A DNA stretch of 6,189 nucleotides from positions 1-6,189 of the forward strand of contig CALGAA010000267.1 of the NCBI GenBank assembly GCA_937952445.1. Reading direction: 5' to 3'. The translations under genes and the position numbers were made by a program. Below, piece after piece: positions 1 to 6,189 of the stretch (position 1 is its first letter; every line of letters begins with the position of its first letter). This stretch comes from an uncultured Bacteroidota bacterium (GTDB taxonomy: Bacteria > Bacteroidota > Bacteroidia > Chitinophagales > Saprospiraceae). The notes below the pieces were generated by a model. It did not search any database. It was not told where the DNA came from and saw nothing but the letters and a program-made list of their open reading frames with translations.

Positions 1-1084
1 AAAACCCGGAATCAACAAACTGTTCCGGCTGGACACCTCCTTCCGGTTGGTCGAGGAACTCAACTTCAAGACAGCACCGATCCAATACCACGAAATTTCG
101 GACACCTTATTTATCACCACTATCGGCAAGAATCCGTTCCCCACGGATCAAACCGACGGGGATTATCAGATCGTTTACAAAAGCCCCGGTTCGGAAATCT
201 ACGACCAATCTAAAATTATTCTTCCCGGTCTTCAACGACCGGTAAGTGTGGTTTACGGCGATATCGACCAGGATGGACTGGAAGATATCCTGGTCTGTGA
301 ATTTGGAAATCTAACAGGCCAACTTGCCCTGTACCGCAATACCGGCGGGGGATATACCAGACAGGTTTTGAAAAACAGCCCCGGTGCCATACACGCAGCT
401 ATCACCGATTGGGACGGAGATGGTCACCTCGACATTATCGCTTTGATGAGCCAGGGTCGGGAAGGAATTTACCTTTTTCAAAACGATGGCCAGAACGACC
501 CGCAGGGAAACATCTCTTTTTCGAAAAAGGAATTGCTTTCGTTTTCACCACTGCACGGATCCCAGTATTTTGAATTGCATGATTTCAACGGGGATGGTCA
601 CCTGGATATCCTGTACGTATGCGGGGACAATGCGGACAAGACCCCGATTCTCAAAAACGACCACGGCTTGTACATATTTGAAAACGATGGCGCCGGGAAT
701 TTAAACCAATCCTGGTTCTATCAGCAAAATGGGGCGTACAAGGCGGTAGCTGCAGATTTTGATCAGGATGGAGATTTGGACATCGCTGCGATTTCGTTTT
801 TCCCGGATTACGTCAATCGTCCAAATGAAAGCTTTGTTTATCTGGAAAATAAAGGCGGGATGGAATTCGTACCGCATTCTTTTCCTCAGGCCAGCCAGGG
901 TCGCTGGATGGTTATGGACGTAGGGGATTTTGATCTCGATGGCGATCCGGATATCGTATTGGGTTCCTTTGTATATTTCATCCCTATGGGAGATACCACA
1001 GGTCTGGGGGATTGGTGGATGGAACAGGGACCATCTGTGGTCCTACTGGAGAACAACCTGGTACAACGGGAACTCCCTGAATAG
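1..1084 (+). CDS. FG-GAP/VCBS repeat protein, C-terminal part (5' end outside window)
   Basis: The reading frame is open from base 2 to a TAG at 1082-1084, so the gene starts left of the window; the TTG at 47 is only the first possible internal start and should not be taken as the real one. About 360 residues are visible. They contain five calcium-binding-like motifs of the form DxDxDGxxD, near 260-286, 407-433, 581-607, 755-781 and 926-952, spaced about 50-60 residues apart, each followed by a hydrophobic strand. This is the pattern of FG-GAP/VCBS blades that build an extracellular or periplasmic beta-propeller. Stretches such as CEFGNLTG and SFFPDY resemble a Bacteroidota family of secreted VCBS proteins as I remember it, some of which have an N-terminal heme-c-like CxxCH segment; that part is not in the window. 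No enzymatic residues are recognisable, and the substrate or partner is unknown. It converges on the dehydrogenase pair. The repeat assignment is firm; the function is not. Confidence 0.88.
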   Translation, partial: KPGINKLFRLDTSFRLVEELNFKTAPIQYHEISDTLFITTIGKNPFPTDQTDGDYQIVYKSPGSEIYDQSKIILPGLQRPVSVVYGDIDQDGLEDILVCEFGNLTGQLALYRNTGGGYTRQVLKNSPGAIHAAITDWDGDGHLDIIALMSQGREGIYLFQNDGQNDPQGNISFSKKELLSFSPLHGSQYFELHDFNGDGHLDILYVCGDNADKTPILKNDHGLYIFENDGAGNLNQSWFYQQNGAYKAVAADFDQDGDLDIAAISFFPDYVNRPNESFVYLENKGGMEFVPHSFPQASQGRWMVMDVGDFDLDGDPDIVLGSFVYFIPMGDTTGLGDWWMEQGPSVVLLENNLVQRELPE

Positions 1085-1158
1085 ATCGATTGACACTTCT
1101 CCCGGTTCGATAAACCAAATTCACACGATACCGCAACAGATTGCCTCGATATATTGAC

Positions 1159-1899
1159 CTATAATTCGTACCCTTCCCAGGTTTCGATTTCTTCGCGTTC
1201 CTCCGTTTTCAAAAACAAAGGCAGGTATTTTTCCCGGTAAAATTTATTGTGGGCCTGCTGAACATCTTCCGGTACTCCATCCCAGGCGTTGGGTTGGTTG
1301 CCGACGTACCCCAAATCATCGATTCCCATCCGCGTGGTATAAAATCCGGTAGTGACCAGATTGCGAATCAGGGAAAAAAACCGTGCGCCTGCCTGAAACT
1401 GAGGTTGCACATCGTCCGGATAAGCTATATCGTCCACGATGTTAATCTGTTGCTCTTCGGACAGATCCTTGAAAACCTTATTAAACCGGCGATTGCTCTC
1501 GTGGTCCAGCCACATCAATCCCCCTCGCATAGGGATCTGGTGGTAGGGCATATCCTTCACGATAAATTCGATAAACGCAGGTACTTCAGCTTCTGTAGCC
1601 GATCCAGACACGTCATCTGCCGGAATAATAATATCAGCCAACACGGCGATAGTCGCCATTTCATGCTCGTTGAAAAAAGTCTGCGCAAAAAGCGCTTCAT
1701 CCCTTTCGATCTCAGCACCTCTTCGCCCATAACCGTGACCCGGTGCATCCAGGTCGATCCCCAGATTGTTGGACAAATCCGATTCCCCTCCGTTGCCATC
1801 GACCTTTGGTTCCATGTGATCAGGGTTGCATCCCGTCAGGACAAAGGTTGAAGCAAACGATCCGACCACGAGTGTTTTGATGGTTTCTCTCCGATCCAT
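1159..1899 (-). CDS. Gluconate 2-dehydrogenase subunit 3-like lipoprotein (small subunit of a GMC dehydrogenase)
   Basis: This 246-aa protein resembles the gluconate 2-dehydrogenase subunit 3 family, the small subunit that pairs with FAD-dependent GMC dehydrogenases. The N-terminus has a twin arginine (DRRETIK, residues 2-8; compare S/T-RR-x-F-L-K), a short hydrophobic segment, and a lipobox LTGC with Cys24 as the likely lipidated residue. This suggests Tat export followed by membrane anchoring. Residues 25-65 are a polar, Gly/Asp-rich linker. The family core begins around FFNEHEMATIAVLADIIIP (75-93) and includes the conserved-looking GFYTTRMGIDDLGYVG (185-200) and WDG (206-208). The ATG at 1897-1899 is preceded by a purine-rich AAAGAGA about 6 bases upstream, and this start gives a complete signal peptide. 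It lies 24 bases after the oxidoreductase stop, indicating co-transcription. The likely role is to stabilise and export the catalytic subunit. The family call is strong; the substrate is unknown. Confidence 0.87.
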   Translation of the reverse strand: MDRRETIKTLVVGSFASTFVLTGCNPDHMEPKVDGNGGESDLSNNLGIDLDAPGHGYGRRGAEIERDEALFAQTFFNEHEMATIAVLADIIIPADDVSGSATEAEVPAFIEFIVKDMPYHQIPMRGGLMWLDHESNRRFNKVFKDLSEEQQINIVDDIAYPDDVQPQFQAGARFFSLIRNLVTTGFYTTRMGIDDLGYVGNQPNAWDGVPEDVQQAHNKFYREKYLPLFLKTEEREEIETWEGYEL

Positions 1900-1923
1900 A
1901 TCTATCTCTTTTATAGTTGCCTT

Positions 1924-3663
1924 TTATAAGTTTTGTTTCTTCATCTGATCCACGATATAATCCGACGCCCGCCAGGACAAAGCCAATATGGTCCAGGTGG
2001 GATTCTTATCGGCCTGGGATACAAAAGGTCCGCCATCCACGACAAATAAATTATCGACGTCGTGGGCCTGGCAGTACTTGTTCAACACGCTCGTGTTTTT
2101 ATTATCCCCCATCCGGGTCGTCCCCACTTCATGGATGATTTCGCCGGGACGGGTCAATCCATACTGCCGTTCCGGTCCGGGTTTTTCCCCCAGGGGAATA
2201 GCGCCCATATTGTGGATTATTTCTTCGAAGGTATCCACCATATGTTTGGCTTGCATCACTTCTTCGTCGGTCCATTTATAATGGAAACGCAACACCGGAA
2301 TACCGTACCGGTCGACCACGTTGGGATCAATTTCGCAGTAGTTATCGTATTGCGGAATCGATTCACCCCGTCCGGCAAAACCAACCGTGGCGCCGTAGAA
2401 CCGCCGCACGTCTTCTTTCAGGCCTTTGCCGTACCCCCCGGCCCGACCGTCACTGCCAGGCCGCGGTACGATCCGATTGAGATTTTCCATACCAAATCCA
2501 AATCCATAGGAAGGCATACCCATGCCGCCCCAATATTCGATGTGGTATCCCCGGGAGAATCCATCATGCCGCTCGTCGTTGCCCCACCAGGGTGTGTACA
2601 GATGCATCCCCCCTACTCCATCTTCGTTGTACCGTTTTCGATCCATCAATTCAGGAACCAGACAAACCATCCCCGACCCCGTCGAGTCATGGATGTACCG
2701 CCCAACGTGGTTGCTCGAATTGGCCAGGCCATTGGGATGCGCAGACGATTTGGAATTGAGCAGGATCCGTGCTGAACTTGCCGCACTGGCGGCCAAAATC
2801 ACCACCTTTCCTTTGATATCGTATTCCTTCAAGTCCTCTTTGTTGATATACGACACGCCGGTGGCTCGTCCATTCTCGTCTGTATTCACTTGTCGAACCA
2901 TGGCGTTCAGGTAGAGATCGAGATTACCGTTGGTCATGGTGGGCTGGATCAATGAGTACGCGGAGGAAAAATCAGCATACACCATACAGCCGCGGGAGCA
3001 TTGGGCACAGAAAAAACACGGCCCCCGGCGCTCATCCAGCTTTTTGGTCAGCATGGACAATCTGGATGGAATCATCGGCAGTCCCATTTTGGTCACCGAA
3101 TCACGGATGTATAGCTCATGCAGGCGGGGCTTGGGCGGTGGCAGGAAATACCCATCCGGTTCGTTGGGCATATTTTCCTTGGTTCCAAATACTCCGATTA
3201 ATTTGTCGACTTTGTCATAGTAGGGCGAGATGTCTTCATAACTAATCGGCCAGTTGTCCCCCTTCCCGTCGTAATCTTTTCGTTTAAAATCCAATGGCCC
3301 GAAACGCAGCGAAATCCGTCCCCAGTGGTTGGTCCGGCCACCCAGCATTCTCGAGCGAAACCATCGGAAATCCGTCCCGTCCTTTTGGGTGTAAGGTTCG
3401 TCTGCAATGCTCCATCCACCCAATGCCATATCATAATCCCCAAACGCGCGGGTCGACCCTGCACCCCGCCGCGGTGATTCCCACGGCCAGCGCAATTGGG
3501 TCCGATGAGCCGGATTGGTGGAGTCAAAATCAGGACCGGCCTCGAGTAAAGCCACCTTCAATCCCGAATCGGACAGCACTTTCGATGCCATGCCCCCGCC
3601 AGCACCTGAACCAACGATCACCACATCATATTCCTTCGCTTGCAATTTTATTTGAAATGCCAT
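1924..3663 (-). CDS. GMC family FAD-dependent oxidoreductase (dehydrogenase catalytic subunit)
   Basis: This 579-aa GMC oxidoreductase is of usual length for dehydrogenase large subunits. The N-terminal FAD-binding Rossmann motif is VGSGAGGGMASKVL (residues 17-30), with the ribose-binding EAG at 41-43. GGRTNHWGR (108-116) matches the GMC signature region. A cysteine cluster CX2CX2CX3C (Cys216, 219, 222, 226) resembles the one in membrane-bound gluconate/glucose dehydrogenase large subunits and may hold an iron-sulfur cluster. The C-terminal domain has HEVGTTRMG (511-519) and DGGPF...KNP (543-555). By comparison with glucose oxidase, His511 and Asn554 are the likely catalytic pair. There is no signal peptide. 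With the subunit-3 partner just downstream it should oxidise a sugar, polyol or glycoside in the periplasm and pass electrons to a cytochrome or quinone. Alternatives include gluconate, glucose, fructose or glucoside-3-dehydrogenase activity; sequence alone does not decide. The ATG start is just before the FAD motif, without an evident Shine-Dalgarno. Confidence 0.93.
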   Translation of the reverse strand: MAFQIKLQAKEYDVVIVGSGAGGGMASKVLSDSGLKVALLEAGPDFDSTNPAHRTQLRWPWESPRRGAGSTRAFGDYDMALGGWSIADEPYTQKDGTDFRWFRSRMLGGRTNHWGRISLRFGPLDFKRKDYDGKGDNWPISYEDISPYYDKVDKLIGVFGTKENMPNEPDGYFLPPPKPRLHELYIRDSVTKMGLPMIPSRLSMLTKKLDERRGPCFFCAQCSRGCMVYADFSSAYSLIQPTMTNGNLDLYLNAMVRQVNTDENGRATGVSYINKEDLKEYDIKGKVVILAASAASSARILLNSKSSAHPNGLANSSNHVGRYIHDSTGSGMVCLVPELMDRKRYNEDGVGGMHLYTPWWGNDERHDGFSRGYHIEYWGGMGMPSYGFGFGMENLNRIVPRPGSDGRAGGYGKGLKEDVRRFYGATVGFAGRGESIPQYDNYCEIDPNVVDRYGIPVLRFHYKWTDEEVMQAKHMVDTFEEIIHNMGAIPLGEKPGPERQYGLTRPGEIIHEVGTTRMGDNKNTSVLNKYCQAHDVDNLFVVDGGPFVSQADKNPTWTILALSWRASDYIVDQMKKQNL

Positions 3664-3857
3664 AAGCCAGTTGTTGCACCCTGTTTCCCGGGCCTCGTTT
3701 AATATTTAATAATAAAATGATAACAAAATCAGCACTTTGCCGGAGCTGTGCCCAGGCAACATAATAACCTTCCTTCCATTTGGGCGGACTTAGCACCCCG
3801 AGGTTTGTTCTCAGGTCCCAAGATATTATAATTTCATTAATTGAAAAAACTTTTAGG
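3664..3857 (-). promoter_or_regulatory. Intergenic leader between lptD and the GMC gene, with AT-rich promoter-like block
   Basis: This 194-base interval has no conserved protein-coding gene. Read on the minus strand, an AT-rich block at 3697-3728 contains TTGTTA (3726-3721) and TATTAA (3704-3699) separated by 16 bases. This is a loose -35/-10 pair that would start transcription some 25-30 bases before the GMC ATG. The block also contains the TTTG that Bacteroidota promoters carry near -33, but I see no matching TAnnTTTG at -7, so the promoter is only a candidate. Further upstream are an inverted repeat (3780-3821) and an 18-codon reading frame (3762-3706), described as separate findings. A dehydrogenase-specific promoter is plausible because the gap is much longer than the 24 bases between the two dehydrogenase genes. 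Confidence 0.3.
3780..3821 (-). other. Inverted repeat able to fold in minus-strand RNA
   Basis: On the minus strand, an outer stem TTGGG/CCCAA (3821-3817 with 3784-3780) encloses an inner stem CCTGAG/CTCGGG (3815-3810 with 3802-3797) around a 7-base AACAAAC loop. The inner stem includes one U-G wobble that would be a C-A mismatch in plus-strand RNA, so the fold favours minus-strand transcripts. It begins about 36 bases past the lptD stop. No U-tract follows, so it does not look like a standard intrinsic terminator; it could be a 3'-end stabilising structure, part of a leader, or chance. Confidence 0.3.
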
Positions 3858-6189
3858 TTAAAACGGCGAGTATCCGGTATCCTGAATGCCCCTTTTATAC
3901 GGCAGGTCAATGAAATCCAGGGGAGCATTTTTCACCCGGATGTTGAACAAAAATGTGCCCCGCGTGGGCTGCCAGCTAAACGACAATTGCCAGCAATGCA
4001 AATCCCGGGTAAACCCAAAATCAGGATAGGTCAATTGCTTTCGCTGGAAATCGTAGCCAAAGTTACCGACGCGAATGCCCCAGTTCTCGGACAAATCGAT
4101 ATTCCCTGAAAGTCGGATATTGTTCGTCGACAAGCTAAAGACATCCCGGTCTCTTCGCGGATCCCAGACAAACCGAATCTCGTGGGAGACCCTGAAATTA
4201 TCCAGCAAACCCTGGCTTTGCCGGGGTGCCTGGTTGCCATCGTCCGACTCCCCTTCGGTCTGGGGCCGACTGAGTAATGCACGTATTTCTCCAATGGTCA
4301 TGTTCGAACTCAGCGATGCATTGATCCCGTTGAACCGAAGCAATCCCTTGCCCGTTTCATAATAAAACCGGTCGATCCGGCGGTTTTGATCGTCCAGGGC
4401 GTAAGGGTCCAATTGGGTGGTAAACCGGAAATACGTAATCCCCTTAAAAAAGGTGGTGTTGGCGTTGAAGTTGATCATGGAAAACTTCAGAGAATCCGCC
4501 CGGGGATTGTACGTTCCTGAAAAATCGAAGGTTTTGAACAGTGAAATCTTATTGGCAGTGGAATCTTTTTTGTTCCAAATTTTGGCTTCCAGTACGTTTC
4601 GCAAACTATACGATACGCTGAAATTGCCCGGGCTGGTCGACGGTGCACCATAAATCCCTTCCTCATACAGGGAATACCGTTCCAGATAATCAGGACCCCG
4701 ATCGATCCGATTGAGCGTATCCGTATAATTCCACGGACTGTTCAGATAGTCCGGTTTGAACGACAAACTCACCGACGGCTTGGCCACGTGCCGGAAGCCC
4801 CGAAACCATCCCTTCGACGACAGTTTGGTATAATATAGTGCGGTTTGAAAATTCAAAGAAGCGCCGAGATCGTGCACCGGGAAAAAGCCTGTGGTCGTAT
4901 CTTGCAATACCCGTCCGTAACTGACGGTATCCCGGGTGATGATCAATTGATTGTCGACCGTCATCATCGTATCCAGCTCGATGACCGGGTCCAGCAGAAA
5001 TTCTTTATGGATCCGGTCAAAATACCACCGCTCGTTGAGGTTCACGCTGGGGGTCACACTGATGTACCGGAACAACTGGTAGGAAGCATTCATCCCCACC
5101 TGATGCTGGGCACCGTATTTCTGGCTTTTCCACAATTCGGGTTGAAAAATCGTCGTATCGGTCGTCTGGATGCGGTTGTCAAATGAAGCGTTGTAGGTCA
5201 ACAAAATTTTCTCGTACCATTTCTCCGCCCCCACACGCTGTTTTCGCTTAAACGGTTGCAGCGACCGCATCCGAAGGTCAAACGAAGGAAGGGTAAAACT
5301 CACCGACCGATTGTTGGAGTTTTGGGAATGCGACACGTTCGCCGTCATACTAAATGGCGTCCCCGGAAATTCCCGGCGAAAGCTGATTTGAGAACTGGTG
5401 TTGTTGTTGAGTACCCGGTCCGCCTGGTTGTAATTGAGTTTATCAAATCCCCCCGTGGTGAAGTTGACGCTGGCCGAAAAATTCTGATACGGGTGGGCGG
5501 CCTGATCCTGGGCGTGATTCCACCGCACGGCAAACGTCCGGTTTTTCTGTTTCTCCAGGCTCTGGTCCAGTTCCTGAATCCGGTTGGAAAAGCTCACCGA
5601 AAAGCCACCGTTGTACTTGTACCGCTTCCGATAATTGGACTGCACATCGATCAGCCACGATCCGTTGAAATAAATGTCACCCCGGGCGGTAGCGTTCATG
5701 TGGTCGCTGATCGGTTGGTACCAGCCGATGCCCCGCAGACCAAATCCCCATTGCTGGGAATACTCATAACTGGGGACAATCAATCCTTCCTTCGCATCCG
5801 GTACGATGGGATAAAATCCAAACGGAAGAACCAGCGGTGTCGGAATGCCCATAATCTGAAGATTTGAGGGGCCGACGATCACCTCCTTGTTGGGCACGAT
5901 TTTTTGCTTGTTGCTCCAGATTCCAAAATGCGGATGAGGCGCATTGCAAGTGGTAAAAATGGCGTGTTTATTGTAGATGGTCTGGATGGTATCGTTGGGG
6001 TCCTTGCTTTCGATAAATTTGGTTTCAGTGCCGTGGATGTACAAATTGCTTTGAAACGTTACGGCTTCGTATACCTTTCCTTTTCCGGTTTTGAAATTAT
6101 AGCGCATTTCGGAGGCATCAAATTCATTGATTCCGTCGCTGAACACCGGGGTCCCGGGTTTGTGACCCGGCAAAGCTCCCCCACCCTCT
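3858..6189 (-). CDS. lptD: LPS-assembly outer-membrane protein LptD, Bacteroidota type (5' end outside window)
   Basis: The frame runs from the right edge of the window to a TAA at 3860-3858, about 776 residues. The TTG at 6173 is not the real start, since the frame stays open to the edge and the OstA-like N-terminal domain is cut. The first visible part (GTPVFSDGINEFDASEMRYNFKTGKGKV, coded around 6156-6073) matches the end of the OstA-like jellyroll seen in Bacteroidota LptD, with typical TTCNAPHPHFGIW (5960-5922). The rest is a long run of alternating aromatic and polar strands with Asn/Ser-rich turns, fitting the large LptD beta-barrel. It closes with RDLHCWQLSFSW (4007-3972), and the protein ends some 35 residues beyond that. 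LptD, with the lipoprotein LptE, inserts lipopolysaccharide into the outer leaflet of the outer membrane. An acidic/Gln-rich loop (about 4259-4200) is probably an extramembrane loop. Only two cysteines are visible. No partner Lpt gene lies in the window. Confidence 0.88.
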   Translation of the reverse strand, partial: EGGGALPGHKPGTPVFSDGINEFDASEMRYNFKTGKGKVYEAVTFQSNLYIHGTETKFIESKDPNDTIQTIYNKHAIFTTCNAPHPHFGIWSNKQKIVPNKEVIVGPSNLQIMGIPTPLVLPFGFYPIVPDAKEGLIVPSYEYSQQWGFGLRGIGWYQPISDHMNATARGDIYFNGSWLIDVQSNYRKRYKYNGGFSVSFSNRIQELDQSLEKQKNRTFAVRWNHAQDQAAHPYQNFSASVNFTTGGFDKLNYNQADRVLNNNTSSQISFRREFPGTPFSMTANVSHSQNSNNRSVSFTLPSFDLRMRSLQPFKRKQRVGAEKWYEKILLTYNASFDNRIQTTDTTIFQPELWKSQKYGAQHQVGMNASYQLFRYISVTPSVNLNERWYFDRIHKEFLLDPVIELDTMMTVDNQLIITRDTVSYGRVLQDTTTGFFPVHDLGASLNFQTALYYTKLSSKGWFRGFRHVAKPSVSLSFKPDYLNSPWNYTDTLNRIDRGPDYLERYSLYEEGIYGAPSTSPGNFSVSYSLRNVLEAKIWNKKDSTANKISLFKTFDFSGTYNPRADSLKFSMINFNANTTFFKGITYFRFTTQLDPYALDDQNRRIDRFYYETGKGLLRFNGINASLSSNMTIGEIRALLSRPQTEGESDDGNQAPRQSQGLLDNFRVSHEIRFVWDPRRDRDVFSLSTNNIRLSGNIDLSENWGIRVGNFGYDFQRKQLTYPDFGFTRDLHCWQLSFSWQPTRGTFLFNIRVKNAPLDFIDLPYKRGIQDTGYSPF

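Noticed and set aside
47..49. TTG as the start codon of the FG-GAP gene
   Set aside because: The same frame stays open to the window edge with in-family-looking sequence, and no ribosome-binding site precedes the TTG; the gene is simply truncated by the window.
1085..1158. Possible bidirectional terminator between the convergent genes
   Set aside because: Only 4-5 bp complementarities (GGTT/AACC around CGATA; ATCGA/TCGAT) occur and no T-tract follows on either strand, so an intrinsic terminator cannot be supported.
1249..1851. 200-codon plus-strand open frame antisense to the subunit-3 gene
   Set aside because: No recognisable domain; fully covered by the well-supported minus-strand gene.
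2062..2775. 237-codon plus-strand open frame antisense to the GMC oxidoreductase
   Set aside because: Its protein has no recognisable domain and lies wholly inside the FAD enzyme gene, whose motifs span the same region. It is a shadow of codon bias in a moderately GC-rich gene.
3780..3821. TPP-riboswitch-like words (CTGAGA and CGGGGTGC) in the minus-strand intergenic region
   Set aside because: The words are in the wrong order for a thiamine pyrophosphate aptamer, and the conserved ACCC and GGxUAAUxCCxGCG elements are absent. The downstream genes also have no thiamine role.
3626..3928. 100-codon minus-strand frame spanning the lptD/GMC intergenic region
   Set aside because: It overlaps the 3' end of lptD and the 5' end of the GMC gene in other frames, has no domain resemblance, and its start lies inside lptD without a clear ribosome-binding site.
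5256..5867. 203-codon plus-strand open frame antisense to lptD
   Set aside because: Basic, low-complexity product without family resemblance; the minus strand encodes typical LptD barrel sequence here.
6171..6173. TTG as the start codon of lptD
   Set aside because: The frame continues to the edge, and a start here would remove most of the OstA-like N-terminal domain and the signal peptide.

Overview
The window reads as ordinary chromosomal DNA of a Gram-negative member of the Bacteroidota with roughly balanced base composition. A Cytophagia- or Saprospiria-like lineage is my best guess, but rank below phylum is not secure. The evidence is the Bacteroidota form of the outer-membrane LPS-assembly protein LptD, a family-typical FG-GAP/VCBS repeat protein, a GMC oxidoreductase paired with a gluconate-dehydrogenase-subunit-3-like lipoprotein, and generally weak Shine-Dalgarno signals.

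Layout: (1) Positions 1-1084, plus strand, hold the 3' part of a secreted-type FG-GAP repeat protein with five Ca-binding-like DxDxDGxxD motifs; its start lies left of the window. (2) A 74-base gap, with no clear terminator, separates it from a convergent minus-strand pair. (3) On the minus strand, a 579-aa FAD-dependent GMC oxidoreductase (3663-1924) is followed after 24 bases by a 246-aa subunit-3-like protein with a combined twin-arginine and lipobox N-terminus (1899-1159). These are very probably one operon encoding a periplasmic, membrane-anchored sugar or polyol dehydrogenase. (4) A 194-base non-coding interval (3664-3857) has an AT-rich promoter-like block, a foldable inverted repeat and an 18-codon reading frame behind a strong purine-rich ribosome-binding-like sequence. 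(5) Positions 3858-6189, minus strand, hold most of an lptD gene whose 5' end lies right of the window.

How they fit together: the dehydrogenase large subunit has no export signal of its own, so it most likely crosses the inner membrane folded, in complex with the Tat-signal-bearing small subunit. A cytochrome c electron acceptor would be expected but is not encoded in the window. As I recall the family, relatives of the FG-GAP protein carry a heme-c-like CxxCH segment in the N-terminal part that is missing here, so a functional link is possible but unproven. LptD is a housekeeping outer-membrane biogenesis gene and probably unrelated to the dehydrogenase pair.

I found no RNA genes, mobile elements, CRISPR arrays or clear signs of horizontal transfer, and no evidence for a wholly new system. 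The most useful leads are the Cys cluster in the oxidoreductase, the two-cysteine arrangement of LptD and the intergenic leader.
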